Below are positions 17,531 through 25,983 of a stretch of 64,000 nucleotides of DNA, piece by piece. The DNA lies in the NCBI GenBank assembly GCA_003244205.1, contig QHBW01000051.1, forward strand, positions 62,957-126,956. Reading direction: 5' to 3'. The stretch's first letter is position 1. Each line of letters opens with the position of its first letter. The notes beneath the pieces were generated by a model. The model was not told the origin of the DNA. It saw only the letters and a program-made list of their open reading frames with translations, and searched no databases. The translations under genes and the position numbers were made by a program. This DNA comes from Solirubrobacterales bacterium (GTDB lineage: Bacteria; Actinomycetota; Thermoleophilia; Solirubrobacterales; Solirubrobacteraceae).

Positions 17531-18348
17531 CGCACACTCGAGAGCTCGGGGTGCGTTGCCAGCAGCGCCTGAGTGAAGACGTAGTCAATCGCCCCGATCA
17601 TCAGGAAGGCGACTACCACCGCCTGATTGACGGCACGCCCAACGCCTTCGGCGCCGCCCTTGGCGTTGAGGCCCTTGTAGCAGCAGACGATCGCGATCAT
17701 CGCCCCGAACAAGGTCGTCTTCAGCAGTGAGGCGCCGAACTCAGTGACGGTCGCGTTGGAGAAGAAGGTCGCGAAGAAGGGGCCGAGCGGCGCGCTGTGG
17801 GAGAGCGTGACGAGCATGCCACCAAACGTTCCGCAGAGCAGCGCATAAATGTCGAACAGACCGGTCAGCACCATCAGCGAGAGGAAGCGAGGGACGACGA
17901 GGCTCTTGATCGGGTCGATGCCCAGGACCTGGAGCGCATCGATCTCCTCGCGGATGACCCGCGCACCGAGGTCCGCGCAGATCGCCGTGCCGACGCATCC
18001 GGCCATAACGATCGCGCACACCAGCGGCGCGAACTCGCGCATCACGGTGAGCGCGAAGAGCCCGCCGAGCCGATCGAGTGCGCCGAAGAGGTCCAGGAAT
18101 CCCGCCGCCTGGATCCCCGCCGGTCCATAGGTGAAGGCGAGCGACGCGATCAGCATCGGAAACCAGGCCACGCGCATGCCAAAGAGGAACTGCGAGGTCA
18201 GCTCTGGCCCGTAGGAGTAGGGCGGCCGCAGCGCCGACACCACCGTGCGCCGCGTCAGCACGACCATCTCGCCTACCTGGCCGATCAAGCTGTTGGCCCG
18301 CTGAGACTCGACGCGCACGCGCGAGGCTGCTGCTGTGGCGATGCTCAC
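17527..18348 (-). CDS. yrbEA: YrbE/MlaE-family ABC permease, first copy (YrbEA)
   Basis: The first gene of the operon; 273 residues from a GTG at 18348 with a purine-rich ribosome site (GAGGGAGAG) just upstream. It has MlaE helices and the signature IRGLGARVIREEIDALQVLG-like coupling segment (DLGARVIREEIDALQVLG), matching the second copy. It starts 95 bases after the monooxygenase gene ends on the same strand, so the mce promoter is probably in that gap, although read-through from the monooxygenase is possible. Confidence 0.92.
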   Translation of the reverse strand: MSIATAAASRVRVESQRANSLIGQVGEMVVLTRRTVVSALRPPYSYGPELTSQFLFGMRVAWFPMLIASLAFTYGPAGIQAAGFLDLFGALDRLGGLFALTVMREFAPLVCAIVMAGCVGTAICADLGARVIREEIDALQVLGIDPIKSLVVPRFLSLMVLTGLFDIYALLCGTFGGMLVTLSHSAPLGPFFATFFSNATVTEFGASLLKTTLFGAMIAIVCCYKGLNAKGGAEGVGRAVNQAVVVAFLMIGAIDYVFTQALLATHPELSSVR

Positions 18349-18443
18349 GCTCGGCTCTCTCCCTCGACGCGCCGCGGCGGGACCGGCGGCAAGCTACCAC
18401 AGCAAAAGTCAGCGCTGCGGAGCCTCGTTGAGATGACCGAGAC

Positions 18444-19994
18444 CTATGCCGGCGCCGCGGCGACGGGATGCTCCGCCGGCGCGACCACGGTGGTTGGGGA
18501 GGTGCGATAGGCGGTTGCGTCGAAGCGCCGGGTGGCGCGGCGAAACTGCCAGGTGAAGCCCGGCCACAGCGTCGCGTTGCGCCCCGTCGCGTCGTAGTAC
18601 CAGCTCGCGCAGCCCGAGGCCCAGACCGTCCCGCTCAGCCCGCGGTCGAGCTTGGCGTTGTAGGCGTCCATGACCTCGCTGCGCACCTCGATGGAGCCGA
18701 TCTGGAGGCGCTGCATGTGCTCGAGGCAGTCGAGCACGTAGGTCAGCTGGGACTCGATCATGTACACCATCGAGCTGTGGCCGAGCCCAGTGTTCGGCCC
18801 GATCAGCATGAAGAGGTTGGGAAAGCCCGCGATCGCGCTGCCCAGATAGGCGCGCGGACTGCCCTGCCAGACCTGCGCCAGCGAACGGCCGTCACGGCCT
18901 CGTACGTGCTCGGCCGCGGGGTTGTCAGTGACGTGGAAGCCGGTGGCGAGAACGATCGTGTCGACCTCGCGCTCGACGCCTGCGCCGTCGACGAGCGCGT
19001 GCTCGCGCACCTCGCTGATGCCGTCGGTGACCAGCTCCACGTTGGGGCGGGTGATGGCCGGGTAGTAGTCGTTGGAGAGCAGGATGCGCTTGCAGCCGAT
19101 GCGGTAGCGCGGACGTAGACGTCGGCGCAGCACTCGATCGGGCACCTGGCGGCGGAGGTGCGCGCGCGCCAGCAGCTCGGGTGCGCGCATCAGTCGCTGC
19201 TCTGCAACGAACCCGAGCACGAACGTCTCGCGTGACCAGTAGACAGCGGCCCGGACCGCGCGCTGCAGCACGGGCAGCCACCGGTAGAGCCGTCGCTCGA
19301 CCCTGCTGATGGGGCGATCGGGGTGCGGGAGGATCCACGGTGGCGTGCGCTGGAAGAGGTGCAGCTCGCCGACCTTAGGCTGGATTCGGGGGATGAACTG
19401 GATCGCCGAGGCACCAGTCCCGATCACCGCCACCCGCTCACCTGCGAGGTCGTGCTCGTGGTCCCAGGCCGCCGAGTGGAAGAGCTTGCCGGCGAAGCGC
19501 CCCAGTCCGGGGATGTCGGGCACTGCCGGCTGGCTGAGCGGCCCTCCGCCGTCGACCAGGACGCGGGCGCTGAGCGGTCCGGAGCTCGTTTGGATCTCCC
19601 AGCGCTGTGAGCTGTCGTCCCAGGACGCCCCAGTTACCTCGCAACAGAGGCGCACGTGATCGAGCACGCGCTGATGCTCGGCGCAGTCGCGCAGATAGCG
19701 CTGCAGCTCAAGCTGGAGCGGATAGGTGCGACTCCAGTCGGGGTTGGGCGCGAACGAGAAGGAGTACAGGTGGGAGGGCACGTCGCATTGGCATCCCGGG
19801 TAGGTGTTGTCGCGCCAGGTGCCGCCGACATCTGCGCCGCGCTCGAGCACGACGTAGTCGTGGTGGCCCTCCTGCTGCAGACGGATCGCCATGCCCAGGC
19901 CAGAGAATCCGCTGCCCACAATCGCGACCTCGACCTCCTCCGCTGCGGCGGAGGATTGGCGGTCGCCGTTGGCGCGCGGTGCATGGAAGGTCAT
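18444..19994 (-). CDS. Flavin-containing monooxygenase, Baeyer-Villiger type
   Basis: An FAD- and NADPH-dependent oxygenase of 516 residues from the ATG at 19994. It has an N-terminal FAD Rossmann motif (VGSGFSGLGMA), the Baeyer-Villiger fingerprint FxGxxxHxxxW as FAGKLFHSAAWD, a second dinucleotide motif (VIGTGASAIQ) for NADPH, and the C-terminal ATGFHVTDN. It would oxidise a ketone to an ester or lactone. Its place before the mce operon suggests a steroid- or lipid-type substrate, which is an inference. The last 20 residues are a low-complexity tail. It is divergent from a small gene at 20054. Confidence 0.9.
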   Translation of the reverse strand: MTFHAPRANGDRQSSAAAEEVEVAIVGSGFSGLGMAIRLQQEGHHDYVVLERGADVGGTWRDNTYPGCQCDVPSHLYSFSFAPNPDWSRTYPLQLELQRYLRDCAEHQRVLDHVRLCCEVTGASWDDSSQRWEIQTSSGPLSARVLVDGGGPLSQPAVPDIPGLGRFAGKLFHSAAWDHEHDLAGERVAVIGTGASAIQFIPRIQPKVGELHLFQRTPPWILPHPDRPISRVERRLYRWLPVLQRAVRAAVYWSRETFVLGFVAEQRLMRAPELLARAHLRRQVPDRVLRRRLRPRYRIGCKRILLSNDYYPAITRPNVELVTDGISEVREHALVDGAGVEREVDTIVLATGFHVTDNPAAEHVRGRDGRSLAQVWQGSPRAYLGSAIAGFPNLFMLIGPNTGLGHSSMVYMIESQLTYVLDCLEHMQRLQIGSIEVRSEVMDAYNAKLDRGLSGTVWASGCASWYYDATGRNATLWPGFTWQFRRATRRFDATAYRTSPTTVVAPAEHPVAAAPA

Positions 19995-20053
19995 AGGGTG
20001 GCGTCCTCTATCGGCGGCGGCGCTGCGCCGCCGGGCGAAGGCGTCACAGCACC
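19995..20053. promoter_or_regulatory. Divergent spacer upstream of the monooxygenase
   Basis: 59 bases holding a GC hairpin (GGCGGCG-CTG-CGCCGCC near 20020-20036). Immediately right of it, at the start of the next gene, lies ATGTATCATAATCACGTG (20054-20071), an AT-rich island containing GTATCAT, which on the minus strand reads TATGAT and could be the monooxygenase -10. The same GTATCAT word makes the arms of the inverted repeat at 35010-35040. Confidence 0.3.
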
Positions 20054-20320
20054 ATGTATCATAATCACGTGCAAAGGGGCGAGGTTCGCGGGCCCGCGCG
20101 GAGAGCGGCCGGTCCCGGTTTGCGGGCGCTGCGCGGCCAGCTCGGCAGCGCTCCCCCGAAGGGCGTGCGCGCGCTCGACGACGAGGCTCTGGCACAGCTC
20201 GCCGACGCGATCCACGGCGCCCGACGGCGGCAGGCTGCCGCGCTCGAGACTGCCGGCAAGGAAGCGCTGGATCACATTCCCGCACTGCTGCGCGGGGCCG
20301 TTCGGCGCATGCTGCGCTGA
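20054..20320 (+). CDS. Small helical protein of unknown function
   Basis: 88 residues; not recognised. The first 30 residues are basic and poor in structure, and the start may really be further in. Residues 40-88 look like two amphipathic helices (ALDDEALAQLADAIHGAR, AALETAGKEALDHIPALL). Its stop overlaps the next start as TGATG, so the two genes are probably translated as a pair; that coupling is the main reason to believe it is real. Confidence 0.5.
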   Translation: MYHNHVQRGEVRGPARRAAGPGLRALRGQLGSAPPKGVRALDDEALAQLADAIHGARRRQAAALETAGKEALDHIPALLRGAVRRMLR

Positions 20321-21765
20321 TGCCCGCGGGTCTGCGGACACGCTCCGAGATCGTCAAGCTCGGGCGCCTGCTCGGGACCGCGTCGGCGGAGCTCGTCTTC
20401 CTCGAGGACGTCGAGGCCGAGGAGCTCGCGCTGCTGCGCGAGCAGGTTGCAAACCGGCTCTTCGAGGCCGATCGTGACGCTCTGCTGCGCGTGGCGGCCG
20501 CGAGCCGTCTGCTGCCGGGCGCTCTAGCCGCGGCGATCGGACAGCGCTACTTCGGCGCGCTGCTGTGCGCGCGCATCGCCGGGCTGCTCGACGTCTCGCG
20601 CGCGGTCGAGCTGGCGGGGCGCCTGCCCGCCGACTTTCTCGCCGACGTGGCTGTGGAGCTCGATCCCCGGCGCGCCAGCGCCGTGATCGCGGGAATTCCG
20701 GCGACCCAGATCCGCGACGTTGCGATCGAGCTTCTGGCGCGCAAGGAATACGTCGTGATGGGTCGCTTTATCGGCTACCTGGCCGACGAGACGATCGCCC
20801 AGGTGCTCGAGCAGCTCGGCGACGAGGAGCTGCTGCGCGTCGCCTTCGTGCTCGAGGACAAGCGCGCTCTCGACGGCGTCGTGCGCTTGCTGAGCGATCG
20901 CCAGCGCCACGCGATCATCCGCACCGCGGCTGAGTTCGACCTCTGGCCCGAGACGCTGGAGCTGCTCAGCCACCTCGGACCCGCCTCGCGCCGCGAGCTG
21001 ATCCAGCTCACCGGCGCGCTCGACGCTGCCGTGCTCGATCGGCTGGTGGCAGTCGCGCAGGACCAAGGCCTCTGGGATGCACTCCTGCCACTGGTGCGCG
21101 AGATGGATTCCGACGCGCGGCGGCGCTTCGTCGCGCTGCCTTCCGTGCGTCGGGTGGCGGTCCTCGACGCGCTCGTCGCTGCATCCGCAGAGCACGGGCT
21201 CTGGCCCGAGCTCCTCCCGCTGGTCGCGCTGCTGCCGGCTGCGGCGCGTCGTCGCGTCGCCGCGTCGGCGTCTCGGCTCGAGCGCCCGTTGCTCGAGCGG
21301 ATCGTCTGCAACGGCTGGGAGCCAGATCTGTGGCCCGCGCTCGTCGACCTCGCAGTCGAGATGGACGAGGACGGCCAGCGCGTGGTCGGGGAGCTGATCG
21401 CCCGCGGACCCGATCGTGTCGTGAGGGGGACGATCGCCAGCGTGACTGCCGGGCAGCGCTGGCCTGAAATGCTCGCGATCGCTCGCTACCTGCCCGCGCG
21501 CGAGCTCGGGCGCCTGGCGCAGCGCGTGCGCGTGAGCGACCTCGATGCGGTCGCCCCGCAGGTCGTGGCCGCCGCCGTGCAGACGGGCGAGTGGGAGGCC
21601 GCGCTGGGCCTCTTCAGCGGGCTGAAGGCGCCGCAGCGACGCAGGCTGGCGCGCGTGGCTGGAGAGCTCGACGCCGATCTGCGCGCGCTGCTGCTCGAGC
21701 AGGCTCGTGCTCTCGGCGTGTTCGAGCAGCTCGGCGAGGTCGGCGCCGTGCTCGAGGCCGGCTGA
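20320..21765 (+). CDS. Helical repeat protein: six tandem 43-residue repeats, function unknown
   Basis: 481 residues, no membrane helix or signal peptide. Residues 208-466 are six consecutive repeats of 43 residues (one of 44): they begin at 208, 251, 294, 337, 380 and 424, each opening with a W (LWPETL, LWDALL, LWPELL, LWPALV, RWPEML, EWEAAL), then a hydrophobic helix, a break near LxPxxRRR and a second helix; a partial seventh (VFEQLGEVGAVL) ends the protein. Residues 90-207 look like more degenerate versions. Such two-helix units usually stack into a solenoid that binds protein. The layout recalls MgtE N-terminal and HEAT-like repeats, but I do not recognise the family. It is coupled to the small gene before it (TGATG). 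Confidence 0.85.
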   Translation: MPAGLRTRSEIVKLGRLLGTASAELVFLEDVEAEELALLREQVANRLFEADRDALLRVAAASRLLPGALAAAIGQRYFGALLCARIAGLLDVSRAVELAGRLPADFLADVAVELDPRRASAVIAGIPATQIRDVAIELLARKEYVVMGRFIGYLADETIAQVLEQLGDEELLRVAFVLEDKRALDGVVRLLSDRQRHAIIRTAAEFDLWPETLELLSHLGPASRRELIQLTGALDAAVLDRLVAVAQDQGLWDALLPLVREMDSDARRRFVALPSVRRVAVLDALVAASAEHGLWPELLPLVALLPAAARRRVAASASRLERPLLERIVCNGWEPDLWPALVDLAVEMDEDGQRVVGELIARGPDRVVRGTIASVTAGQRWPEMLAIARYLPARELGRLAQRVRVSDLDAVAPQVVAAAVQTGEWEAALGLFSGLKAPQRRRLARVAGELDADLRALLLEQARALGVFEQLGEVGAVLEAG

Positions 21766-21820
21766 AAGTATTCGTCAGCAATCGGTGTAACATAGGCCGC
21801 TGTACGGGTATTCCTTGGAT

Positions 21821-23905
21821 ATGCCCCCGATTCGAGACCAGCTCATGCGCCACCGCAGCGATTTCCTTCATTCCCGTCTTCCCCGGTTCCTCCTGATCGC
21901 CCTCGGAGCGATCCTGCTCGCGCCGGCCACCGCGTCGGCCGCCGCGGGGACGCCACCCGCCGGCGGTGCGGCGATCGGGCAGATTATTGGCGCCACCGCC
22001 GCGGCGATCGTCCTCACCGCCGGCCTGCTCGCGCTCGGCATCGGGCACCGCTCGGGTCGTTTCCGCGGGCTGAAGTGGGCGTCGGAGCTCGCTGGGCGCC
22101 TCAGCGGGCTGCCAGCCTGGGCTGCGCTGCCAGTAGCGATCGCAGCGGGCTCGCTCGTGTGTGCGGTCTTTGGCCTCTACTGGGACATCTCGCTGCACAT
22201 CGACAATGGCCGCGACCCCGGTCCGCTCGCCAACCCTGCGCACTACTTCATTCTCGCGGGGCTCTTCGGCATCTTCAGCGCAGGCTGGCTGGCGATCGTG
22301 CTGCCCACATCGCGCCCGAGTCCGGCTGCGATCCGCATCGTGCGCGGCTGGGAGGCCCCGCTCGGAGGCGTGCTGATGATGGTCAGCTCCTCGTTTGCGT
22401 TGCTCGGGTTCCCGCTCGACGACGAGTGGCATCGGCTCTTCGGCCAGGACGTCACGCTCTGGGGGCCGACTCACTTGATCATGCTCAGCGGCGCTGCGAT
22501 GACCCTGGTCGGGATTCTCGTCACGCTCGCGGAGGCGCGCCTTGCGCTCCGCGATCAGCCCGTCGGCGCTGCGGTGAGCAGCGATGCGGCGGCGAGCACC
22601 GATGCGGCGGCGAGCGGCGATGCCGCGGCGAGCACCCCAGCGCTGCGTCGTGCGGATGCTCTCGTCGAGCGCGTCCTCGGCGTCGTTCCGCGTCCGCTGT
22701 TGGGCCTGCTCAGGCAGCGCAGCGCGCGTCTCATCGCCGGCTGCGGCGGCGTGCTTCTCGGTCTCTCCATCTACCAGGGGGAGTTCGACTTCGGCGTACC
22801 CCAGTTCCGTCTCCTGCTCGAGCCGGTCCTGCTCGCGCTCGCGGCTGCGGTCGCCCTCGTAACGATCCGCGTGATCGCCGGGCGCGGGACGGCGCTCGGA
22901 GCCGTCGCCTTCTATCTGATCGTCCGCGGCGTGATCGCGTTGCTGGTCAGCCCGCTGCTGGGGCAGACGACGCCGCATTTCCCGCTCTACATCGCCGAGG
23001 CGCTGCTCGTCGAGGGCGTGGCACTCGTCGTCTCCACACAGCGCCCCTACCGCTTCGCGCTCGCCGCCGGCGGGCTGATCGGCAGCGTCGGCGTGCTCGC
23101 CGAATGGGGCTGGTCGCACGTCTGGATGCCGGAGCCCTGGCCAGCTCACATCGTCGGCGAGGCGATCGCGCTCTCGTTGCCCGCCGCGCTTGCCGGCGCG
23201 GTCCTGGGGGCGTTTTTCGGTGGTGCCCTCAGCCTGCGCCCCGAGGTCGCAGCCACGCGGCGCGCGTGGGTGGCCGCCGCCACCAGCCTGGCCGTGATCG
23301 GCGTCGTGATTGCCGTGCTCATCCCGACAACGGTTCCTGCCGGCGCGCACGTTCAGGTGACGCTTTCCGACACGCCGGGCAGCACGCCAGCGCATCGCGA
23401 GGTGCAGGCAACGGCGCGCTTCGTTCCGGCGGCGGTGACCCGCGGGGCCGACTGGATCCAGGAGACCGCCTGGCAGGGCCATGCCAAGCTCTTGCATGCG
23501 GCGCTCGTGCGGGTCGGGGACGGCGTCTACCGAACTCCCACGGCGCTCCCCGCCTTTGGGACCTGGAAGAGCGTCATCCGGTTTCATCGCGGCACTCAGA
23601 TGGCGTCGATCCCTGTGTACCTGCCCGCCGACGCTGCCATCCCCGCCCCGGGCGTTCCCGCGTTGACCAGCTTCGACCGACCGCTGCAGGCCGATCGTCT
23701 GCTGCTCCAGCGCGAGCGCAAGCGCAACGTCGCGCCGTGGCTCTGGGGCACGGCTGTCACGACCGTGCTCGGGCTGATCCTGGCGCTGCTGGTGGCGCTC
23801 GGGTGGGGACTTGCGCGGCTGGCCAGGGCGGGGCAACCCTCGCGGCAGCGGCAGACCGAGCCGGTGAGCCCCGGCCGCTCTCGCGAGGTTGCAGGGGTCG
23901 CGTGA
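21821..23905 (+). CDS. Polytopic membrane protein with conserved-looking His/Asp motifs and an outer C-terminal domain; function unknown
   Basis: About 694 residues from the ATG at 21821 (21815 TTG or 21845 ATG are alternatives). A signal-like first helix is followed by roughly 12 membrane helices. Polar motifs lie at helix ends: GLYWDISLHIDNGRD, LDDEWHRLFG, TLWGPTHLIML and EWGWSHVWMP, a pattern that suggests metal binding. A linker of three DAAAS-type repeats (about 252-271) splits the helices. A soluble segment of about 140 residues (HVQVTLSDTPG to VPALTSFDRP) resembles YtkA/FixH-type beta domains (WKSVIRFHRG), then comes one last helix. I cannot name a function. The next small gene overlaps its stop. 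Confidence 0.85.
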   Translation: MPPIRDQLMRHRSDFLHSRLPRFLLIALGAILLAPATASAAAGTPPAGGAAIGQIIGATAAAIVLTAGLLALGIGHRSGRFRGLKWASELAGRLSGLPAWAALPVAIAAGSLVCAVFGLYWDISLHIDNGRDPGPLANPAHYFILAGLFGIFSAGWLAIVLPTSRPSPAAIRIVRGWEAPLGGVLMMVSSSFALLGFPLDDEWHRLFGQDVTLWGPTHLIMLSGAAMTLVGILVTLAEARLALRDQPVGAAVSSDAAASTDAAASGDAAASTPALRRADALVERVLGVVPRPLLGLLRQRSARLIAGCGGVLLGLSIYQGEFDFGVPQFRLLLEPVLLALAAAVALVTIRVIAGRGTALGAVAFYLIVRGVIALLVSPLLGQTTPHFPLYIAEALLVEGVALVVSTQRPYRFALAAGGLIGSVGVLAEWGWSHVWMPEPWPAHIVGEAIALSLPAALAGAVLGAFFGGALSLRPEVAATRRAWVAAATSLAVIGVVIAVLIPTTVPAGAHVQVTLSDTPGSTPAHREVQATARFVPAAVTRGADWIQETAWQGHAKLLHAALVRVGDGVYRTPTALPAFGTWKSVIRFHRGTQMASIPVYLPADAAIPAPGVPALTSFDRPLQADRLLLQRERKRNVAPWLWGTAVTTVLGLILALLVALGWGLARLARAGQPSRQRQTEPVSPGRSREVAGVA
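22575..22634 (+). repeat. Short in-frame repeat in the membrane protein linker
   Basis: Three near-identical 18-base units (GATGCGGCGGCGAGC followed by a variable codon) encode DAAAS-T, DAAAS-G and DAAAS-T. They form a flexible loop between two groups of helices. Confidence 0.7.
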
Positions 23906-24018
23906 TGGACGCGCTCCTGGTTGCCCCCGCGCTCGTGCTGCCGCTCGCGATGCTCACGATGGCGGTGCGCGAACGTCGGCGCGACCGGCGCGCGGACCAC
24001 ATCGACAAGCTCGCCTGA
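23905..24018 (+). CDS. 37-residue single-helix membrane peptide
   Basis: Starts with an ATG overlapping the stop of the large membrane protein (TGATG). It has a hydrophobic helix (LLVAPALVLPLAMLTMAV) followed by a strongly basic tail (RERRRDRRADHIDK), a single-span, N-out layout by the positive-inside rule. The coupling suggests a small subunit or stabiliser of the preceding protein. No family recognised. Confidence 0.55.
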   Translation: MDALLVAPALVLPLAMLTMAVRERRRDRRADHIDKLA

Positions 24019-24034
24019 GCGAAGGAGCCGGCCA

Positions 24035-25033
24035 ATGCCACGCAAGCGCTACTCACTCGAAGGTCGCACCGTGTTCGTCACCGGGGCGGCGCGCGGAATC
24101 GGCGCCGACTCGGCGCGCAAGCTGGCCGCGCGCGGGGCGAACGTCGCCCTCGTGGGGCTCGAGCCGGCCGAGCTGCAACGCGAAGCGGCGGCGTGCGGTC
24201 CGCGCGCCATCGCCTTGGAGGCCGACATTACCGACACCGCCGCGCTGGAGCGTGCTGTCGCCGCCACGCGCGAGCGCTTCGGCGGAATCGACGTCCTCAT
24301 CGCCAACGCCGGGATCGCGCCGATCGGGACCGTAAGGACGATCGATCCGGCGGTCTTCGAACGCACGATCGAGGTCAACCTCCTGGGCGTCTGGCGCACC
24401 GTCCGCGCCTGTCTTCCCGACGTCATCGAGCGCCGCGGCCATGTGCTCGCGATCGCCTCGCTGGCGGCGATCGTGCCGGGCCCGGGTATGTCTGCATATT
24501 GCGCGAGTAAATCCGGGACCGAGGCGTTCGCCAAGTCGCTGCGAATCGAGGTTGCCCATCTCGGCGTCAGCGTGGGCGTCGGCTACTTCTCCTGGATCGA
24601 CACCGACATGGTGCGCTCGGCCGACAGCCATCCCGTCGGCAGGTTCGCGCGCGCCAAGCTGCGCGGACCATTTGGGCGTACCTATCCGCTGTCGGTTGCC
24701 TCCGACGCCGTAGTGCGCGGCGTCGAACGCCGCAGCCGGCGCGTCGTCGTGCCCTCCTGGATCACGGGCGCGCTCGTGGCCCGCGGCCTGCTCGAGCCGA
24801 TTTCCCCGCTGCTCGAGCTCGGCGCGCGGCCGATCGTCAAGCGCTCCGAGGCGATGATGGCTCACGAGATCGAGGTGCGTGGCGCGGCCGCGGCGACGGC
24901 TCCGGTCGGACCCGGCGGTGCGGCCGCCATCGGCGTGTCTGCATCGGCGGCGAGCGACGCCGCGGAGGTCCCCGGTGACCGCGCCGAAAGCGCGCCAGCG
25001 GCTGATGGCGCCCCCGCGGAGCACGTCGCTTGA
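24035..25033 (+). CDS. Short-chain dehydrogenase/reductase (SDR) with C-terminal extension
   Basis: An NAD(P)-dependent oxidoreductase, 332 residues from the ATG at 24035 behind GAAGGAG (24021-24027). Classical SDR motifs: TGAARGIG (cofactor), NAG, the catalytic Ser in IASLAAIVPG and YCASK (Tyr and Lys). After about residue 290 there is an Ala-rich tail that is not part of the fold. Its stop overlaps the hydrolase start. The pair may act on lipids, in keeping with the neighbouring mce and monooxygenase genes, but the substrate is unknown. Confidence 0.9.
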   Translation: MPRKRYSLEGRTVFVTGAARGIGADSARKLAARGANVALVGLEPAELQREAAACGPRAIALEADITDTAALERAVAATRERFGGIDVLIANAGIAPIGTVRTIDPAVFERTIEVNLLGVWRTVRACLPDVIERRGHVLAIASLAAIVPGPGMSAYCASKSGTEAFAKSLRIEVAHLGVSVGVGYFSWIDTDMVRSADSHPVGRFARAKLRGPFGRTYPLSVASDAVVRGVERRSRRVVVPSWITGALVARGLLEPISPLLELGARPIVKRSEAMMAHEIEVRGAAAATAPVGPGGAAAIGVSASAASDAAEVPGDRAESAPAADGAPAEHVA

Positions 25034-25965
25034 GCACGGCCATCGCGGTTTCCGACGCAGGGTCGACCGCGCCCGTTCCGGACTACGGCTCGGGGCCACG
25101 TCCGGAGTGGCTCGGCACGGACTGGTCACGCCATCTGCGCTGGCTGGAGATCGATGGACGTCCGGTCAACCTGCTCGACATGGGCAGCGGGCCCCCGCTC
25201 GTCTTCGTCCACGGTCACTCCGCGTGCTGGGCGCATTGGCTCGAGCAGATTCCCGTGTTCGCGCGCACGAACCGCGTCGTTGCGCTGGACCTTCCAGGCT
25301 TTGGCCACTCGCCGCTGCCCGCCGACGAGCTGTCGATCTCCGGCTACGCGCGCACCATCGACCAGGTGTGCGAGGCGCTTGGGATCGACGCGGCCTGCCT
25401 GGTCGGCAACTCGATGGGAGGCTTCGTCGCCGCGGAGCTCGCGATCAACTTCCCGCAGCGTGTCGAGCGCCTCGTGCTGGTTGCCGCCGCTGGCGTCTCC
25501 GACCGCTACATCGGGCTGCCGGCCGAGCTCATGCGCCATCCCGGCGTAGTGGCGGCATCGCGCGTGCTCTTCGCTCTCGGCGGAGTTCCGGATCGTCTCG
25601 CACGCGCGATCGCCGCACGCCCGAGAGGCCGGCGATTCGCGCTTGGCTGGGTGTGCACCCACCCCGAACAGCTCCATTCTGCGCTGGTCTACGAGATCGA
25701 GCGCGGCGCCGGGCGCCCGGGGGCGGCACTCGCGTCGCTCGCGATCGCAACCTATGACTTTCGCGATCGCGTGTCCGAGATCGCGTGTCCCACGCTGATC
25801 GTGTGGGGCGATCGCGACTATCTGATCTCCCACCGTTCTGCGCACGAGTACGAGCGCCTGATCGAGCACACCGAGATGCACGTCTATCCCGATACCGGTC
25901 ACGTCCCGATGATCGAACGGCCGGCGCGATTCAACGCGGACTTGCGGAGCTTCCTCGCCGCCTGA
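25030..25965 (+). CDS. Alpha/beta hydrolase
   Basis: 311 residues from a TTG overlapping the SDR stop by four bases. It has the oxyanion-hole motif FVHGHSACW, the nucleophile elbow VGNSMGGF (Ser), the acid in WGDRDYLI and the catalytic His in TGHVPMIE. A cap of about 60 residues (165-225) sits between core strands 6 and 7. Similar proteins include epoxide hydrolases, C-C bond hydrolases and esterases, and the sequence alone does not decide between them. Convergent with the FtsX permease gene. Confidence 0.88.
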   Translation: MSTAIAVSDAGSTAPVPDYGSGPRPEWLGTDWSRHLRWLEIDGRPVNLLDMGSGPPLVFVHGHSACWAHWLEQIPVFARTNRVVALDLPGFGHSPLPADELSISGYARTIDQVCEALGIDAACLVGNSMGGFVAAELAINFPQRVERLVLVAAAGVSDRYIGLPAELMRHPGVVAASRVLFALGGVPDRLARAIAARPRGRRFALGWVCTHPEQLHSALVYEIERGAGRPGAALASLAIATYDFRDRVSEIACPTLIVWGDRDYLISHRSAHEYERLIEHTEMHVYPDTGHVPMIERPARFNADLRSFLAA

Positions 25966-25983
25966 GCGCGCCTGAGCCCCGGG

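Noticed and set aside
21614..23836. 740-codon minus-strand open frame
   Set aside because: Runs opposite to the repeat protein and the membrane protein; no motif, no start context, and the plus-strand genes have clear domains and repeats.
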